Positions 32,651 through 34,535 of a stretch of 34,535 nucleotides of DNA are shown here, piece by piece. A program made the position numbers and the translations under genes. The notes under the pieces were generated by a model. The model did no database searches, was not told the origin of the DNA, and worked only from the letters and a program-made list of their open reading frames with translations. Source of the stretch: Mucilaginibacter sp. (GTDB taxonomy: Bacteria > Bacteroidota > Bacteroidia > Sphingobacteriales > Sphingobacteriaceae); NCBI GenBank assembly GCA_030445275.1, contig JAUCSE010000017.1, forward strand, positions 1-34,535, written 5' to 3'. Positions within the stretch are counted from its first letter, which is position 1. Each line of letters begins with the position of its first letter.

Positions 32651-33955
32651 ATGAAGAACAGAAAATTACTTTCCGTATTGCTGCCTATTGCAGCAATAGT
32701 AGGGTTTATAGTATTTAATGCCTGTAAAAGCGGCGAACCTGCTGATAAAAACAAAACCACAAATACCACAACTCTTGCAGTCGACGGTGCAGGTCTGAAA
32801 CTACCCACTGGTTTTGGGGCGACAGTTATTGCTGATAAATTAGGTGGAGCGCGCGAAATAGCCGTTACCCCTCAGGGCGATATTTACGTTAAAATAAATA
32901 GGGCAAAAAACGGTAAAGGCATTTTATTTTTACACCAGGAGGGTGATAAAGCGACCGTAAAAACTGGTTTCGGCAGTTATGGCGGTACAGGGGTATATGT
33001 TAAAAATGGTTACCTGTATGCATCATCTGACGAGGAAGTTTTTCGTTATAAACTGAATGACCAAAACGAGGTGATTAATCCTGATCAGCCCGAAAAAATT
33101 GTTACCGGTCTGTTAAGCCGTCGTGAACATGAAGCTAAAGCCATTACACTTGATAATGATGGCAATCTGTATGTAAATATTGGCGCTTACTCTAACTCCT
33201 GCCAGGTTGAGGACCGTAAAAAAGGTTCACCTGGTCAAAAAGGATGCCCTATTTTAGATTCGGCAGGCGGTATCTGGCAGTTTAAAGCCGATAAGCTTAA
33301 CCAGCATTACGGTGATGGCATACGCTATGCCACAGGCCTGCGCAATGTGGTTGGTTTTGACTGGAACCAGCAAAACAACCAACTGTTTGTGATGCAGCAT
33401 GGCCGCGATCAGCTGCATGATTTGTTCCCGGATATGTACACCACCAAGCAATCGGCTATTTTACCTGCCGAATGTTTATATGCCATTAAAAAAGGTGACA
33501 ACGCCGGATGGCCTTATATATACTATGACCAGGAACAGCATAAAAAAATAGCAATGCCTGAGTATGGCGGCGATGGCAAGAAAACAGGCGGCGAAAACGC
33601 TATTGATCCTGTAGCTGCTTTTCCAGGCCACCTGGCTCCTAATGGTTTGTTATTTTATACAGGCAATCAATTTCCTGAAAAATACAAGAACGGCGCTTTC
33701 ATCGCTTTCCATGGTTCATGGAATCGCGCACCTGAGCCTCAGGCTGGTTACTTTGTGGTTTTTCAACCGTTTAAAGATGGTAAACCAGCCGGCGAATGGG
33801 AAGTATTTGCCGATGGATTTGCAGGCACAGCAGCCCAAACCGCATCTGGCAGGGCTGAACACCGTCCTTGCGGACTGGCACAGGGCCCAGATGGGTCATT
33901 ATATGTAACCGACGATAATCAAGGAACTATTTACAAAATAACCTACAAAAAATAA
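32651..33955 (+). CDS. PQQ-dependent sugar dehydrogenase-like lipoprotein (sorbosone dehydrogenase family)
   Basis: 434 residues. The lipobox FNAC gives lipidation at C25, after a hydrophobic segment (VLLPIAAIVGFIVF). A six-bladed beta-propeller follows, with words GAREIAVTPQGDIYVKIN, AITLDNDGNLYVNIGAYSNS, YATGLRNVVGFDWNQQNNQL, FVMQHGRDQLHDLFPDMYT and KKGDNAGWPYIYYDQ. This is the soluble glucose/sorbosone dehydrogenase fold, which uses pyrroloquinoline quinone to oxidise aldoses in the periplasm. The substrate is unknown. A c-type cytochrome gene begins 2 nt after the stop; it is the natural electron acceptor. PQQ biosynthesis genes are not in this window, so the cofactor may be taken up. ATG at 32651. 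The 284-nt spacer upstream shows no further gene. Confidence 0.88.
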   Translation: MKNRKLLSVLLPIAAIVGFIVFNACKSGEPADKNKTTNTTTLAVDGAGLKLPTGFGATVIADKLGGAREIAVTPQGDIYVKINRAKNGKGILFLHQEGDKATVKTGFGSYGGTGVYVKNGYLYASSDEEVFRYKLNDQNEVINPDQPEKIVTGLLSRREHEAKAITLDNDGNLYVNIGAYSNSCQVEDRKKGSPGQKGCPILDSAGGIWQFKADKLNQHYGDGIRYATGLRNVVGFDWNQQNNQLFVMQHGRDQLHDLFPDMYTTKQSAILPAECLYAIKKGDNAGWPYIYYDQEQHKKIAMPEYGGDGKKTGGENAIDPVAAFPGHLAPNGLLFYTGNQFPEKYKNGAFIAFHGSWNRAPEPQAGYFVVFQPFKDGKPAGEWEVFADGFAGTAAQTASGRAEHRPCGLAQGPDGSLYVTDDNQGTIYKITYKK

Positions 33956-33957
33956 CA

Positions 33958-34413
33958 ATGGACTTTAAAAAAGCCCCCCTTTTAATTTTATTTGCACTAT
34001 TATTTACAGCTGCTTTACAAGCACAAACCAAACACAAGGCCAAAACACCTGTAAAACATAGTGCCGTTGGCTTAAAGGCATCCATAGCAGCCGGACAAAA
34101 GGTATTTACCCAATACTGTGTATCATGCCACCAGGCCGACGGTTTGGGTGTACCTCACATGAACCCTCCACTCGTTAAAACTACCTATGTTTTAGGTGAT
34201 AAAACAAAATTGATCAAGATCATATTAAACGGTTTTAATGAAGATGTGGAGATCAATGGCGAAACCTACTCCAACACCATGGCCTCACACGATTTTTTAA
34301 AAGACCAGGAAATTGCCGATGTATTAACCTTTGTGCGCAACAGCTTTGGTAACAAAGCGCCTGCCATTACCATAGCACAGGTTAAGGCAGTAAGGGCGGG
34401 GAATAAGAAATAA
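33958..34413 (+). CDS. secreted c-type cytochrome
   Basis: 151 residues. Signal peptide APLLILFALLFTAALQAQ with a likely cut at LQA-Q, then a Lys-rich linker and one class I cytochrome c domain: C54-V-S-C57-H58 for covalent heme attachment, DGLGVPHMNPPLVKT in the loop, and M108 in YSNTMASHDFL as the likely sixth iron ligand, ending in the helix DQEIADVLTFVRNSFG. It starts 2 nt after the stop of the PQQ-dehydrogenase-like gene, so the two are one operon, and the pair is a complete periplasmic electron-transfer step. The stop TAA (34411-34413) is immediately followed by a 7-bp tandem repeat. Confidence 0.92.
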   Translation: MDFKKAPLLILFALLFTAALQAQTKHKAKTPVKHSAVGLKASIAAGQKVFTQYCVSCHQADGLGVPHMNPPLVKTTYVLGDKTKLIKIILNGFNEDVEINGETYSNTMASHDFLKDQEIADVLTFVRNSFGNKAPAITIAQVKAVRAGNKK

Positions 34414-34535
34414 GGCTAAAGGCTAAAGGCTAAAGGCTAAAGGCTAAAGGCTAAAGGCTAAAGGCTAAAGGCTAAAGGCTAAAGGCTAAAGGCTAAAGGC
34501 TAAAGGCTAAAGGCTAAAGGCTAAAGGCTAAAGGC
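34414..34535. repeat. perfect tandem repeat of GGCTAAA, at least 17 copies
   Basis: From the base after the cytochrome stop codon to the end of the window the unit GGCTAAA repeats without a single mismatch: 122 bases, 17.4 copies. The array continues past the window, so its true length is unknown. It contains TAA in more than one frame, so it cannot code. Loosely similar AAAGG words occur in the spacer 10714-10934. Confidence 0.97.

Noticed and set aside
34414..34535. CRISPR array
   Set aside because: The unit is only 7 bp and there are no spacers; it is a simple tandem repeat.

Overview
The window looks like chromosomal DNA of a Bacteroidota bacterium, most likely Sphingobacteriaceae (Mucilaginibacter/Pedobacter-like). 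The reasons are: protein families typical of that group (DUF3857/transglutaminase pairs, a POT peptide transporter, a secreted Gfo/Idh/MocA oxidoreductase, an HD-7TM phosphohydrolase); several -7 promoter elements of the Bacteroidota type TAnnTTTG with few Shine-Dalgarno sites; and many intergenic dispersed inverted repeats. The genus is an inference from the look of the proteins; no database was searched.

Bases 1-1980 are accessory DNA abutting a tRNA-Ser(GCU) gene. They hold the 3' end of an unidentified gene, a minus-strand gene fragment, two small peptide genes (one a double-glycine-leader bacteriocin-like peptide, the next a short membrane peptide with a related C-terminus), further coding debris, and a frameshifted, truncated tyrosine integrase reading away from the tRNA. 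This is what a decayed integrative element at a tRNA attachment site looks like.

From about 2000 on, the content is core genome. In order: a PgpH-like HD phosphohydrolase (minus); an SPFH protein with a 54-aa ribbon-helix-helix protein behind it and a perfect 16-bp palindrome before it; thiolase; a secreted unknown protein; a POT transporter; a polyprenol-phosphate glycosyltransferase (GTG start); ruvB; a periplasmic Gfo/Idh-like protein; a TraB/GumN-like lipoprotein; two tandem NodB-type lipoproteins; a STAS/SpoIIAA-like protein; queG; a DnaQ-like exonuclease; two overlapping DUF3857 proteins; a 42-aa membrane protein; a TMEM175-like channel; an NlpC/P60 lipoprotein; mutS (TTG start); a VOC protein; two small membrane proteins; a serine hydrolase next to a LacI-family regulator; a secreted Asn/Gly/Arg/Trp repeat protein; and a PQQ-type sugar dehydrogenase lipoprotein directly followed by a cytochrome c. 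A perfect 7-bp tandem repeat starts at the base after the cytochrome stop codon and runs off the window.

Likely transcription units are ruvB to the Gfo/Idh-like gene to the TraB-like lipoprotein; the two deacetylase genes; the two DUF3857 genes (ATGA overlap); and dehydrogenase plus cytochrome c (2-nt gap), which make a plausible periplasmic oxidation module. The points most worth a second look are the small-peptide pair beside the tRNA-linked element, the SPFH/RHH/palindrome unit, the DUF3857 pair in which one member has lost the Cys and His of the transglutaminase site, the palindrome over the queG start codon, and the heptamer array.
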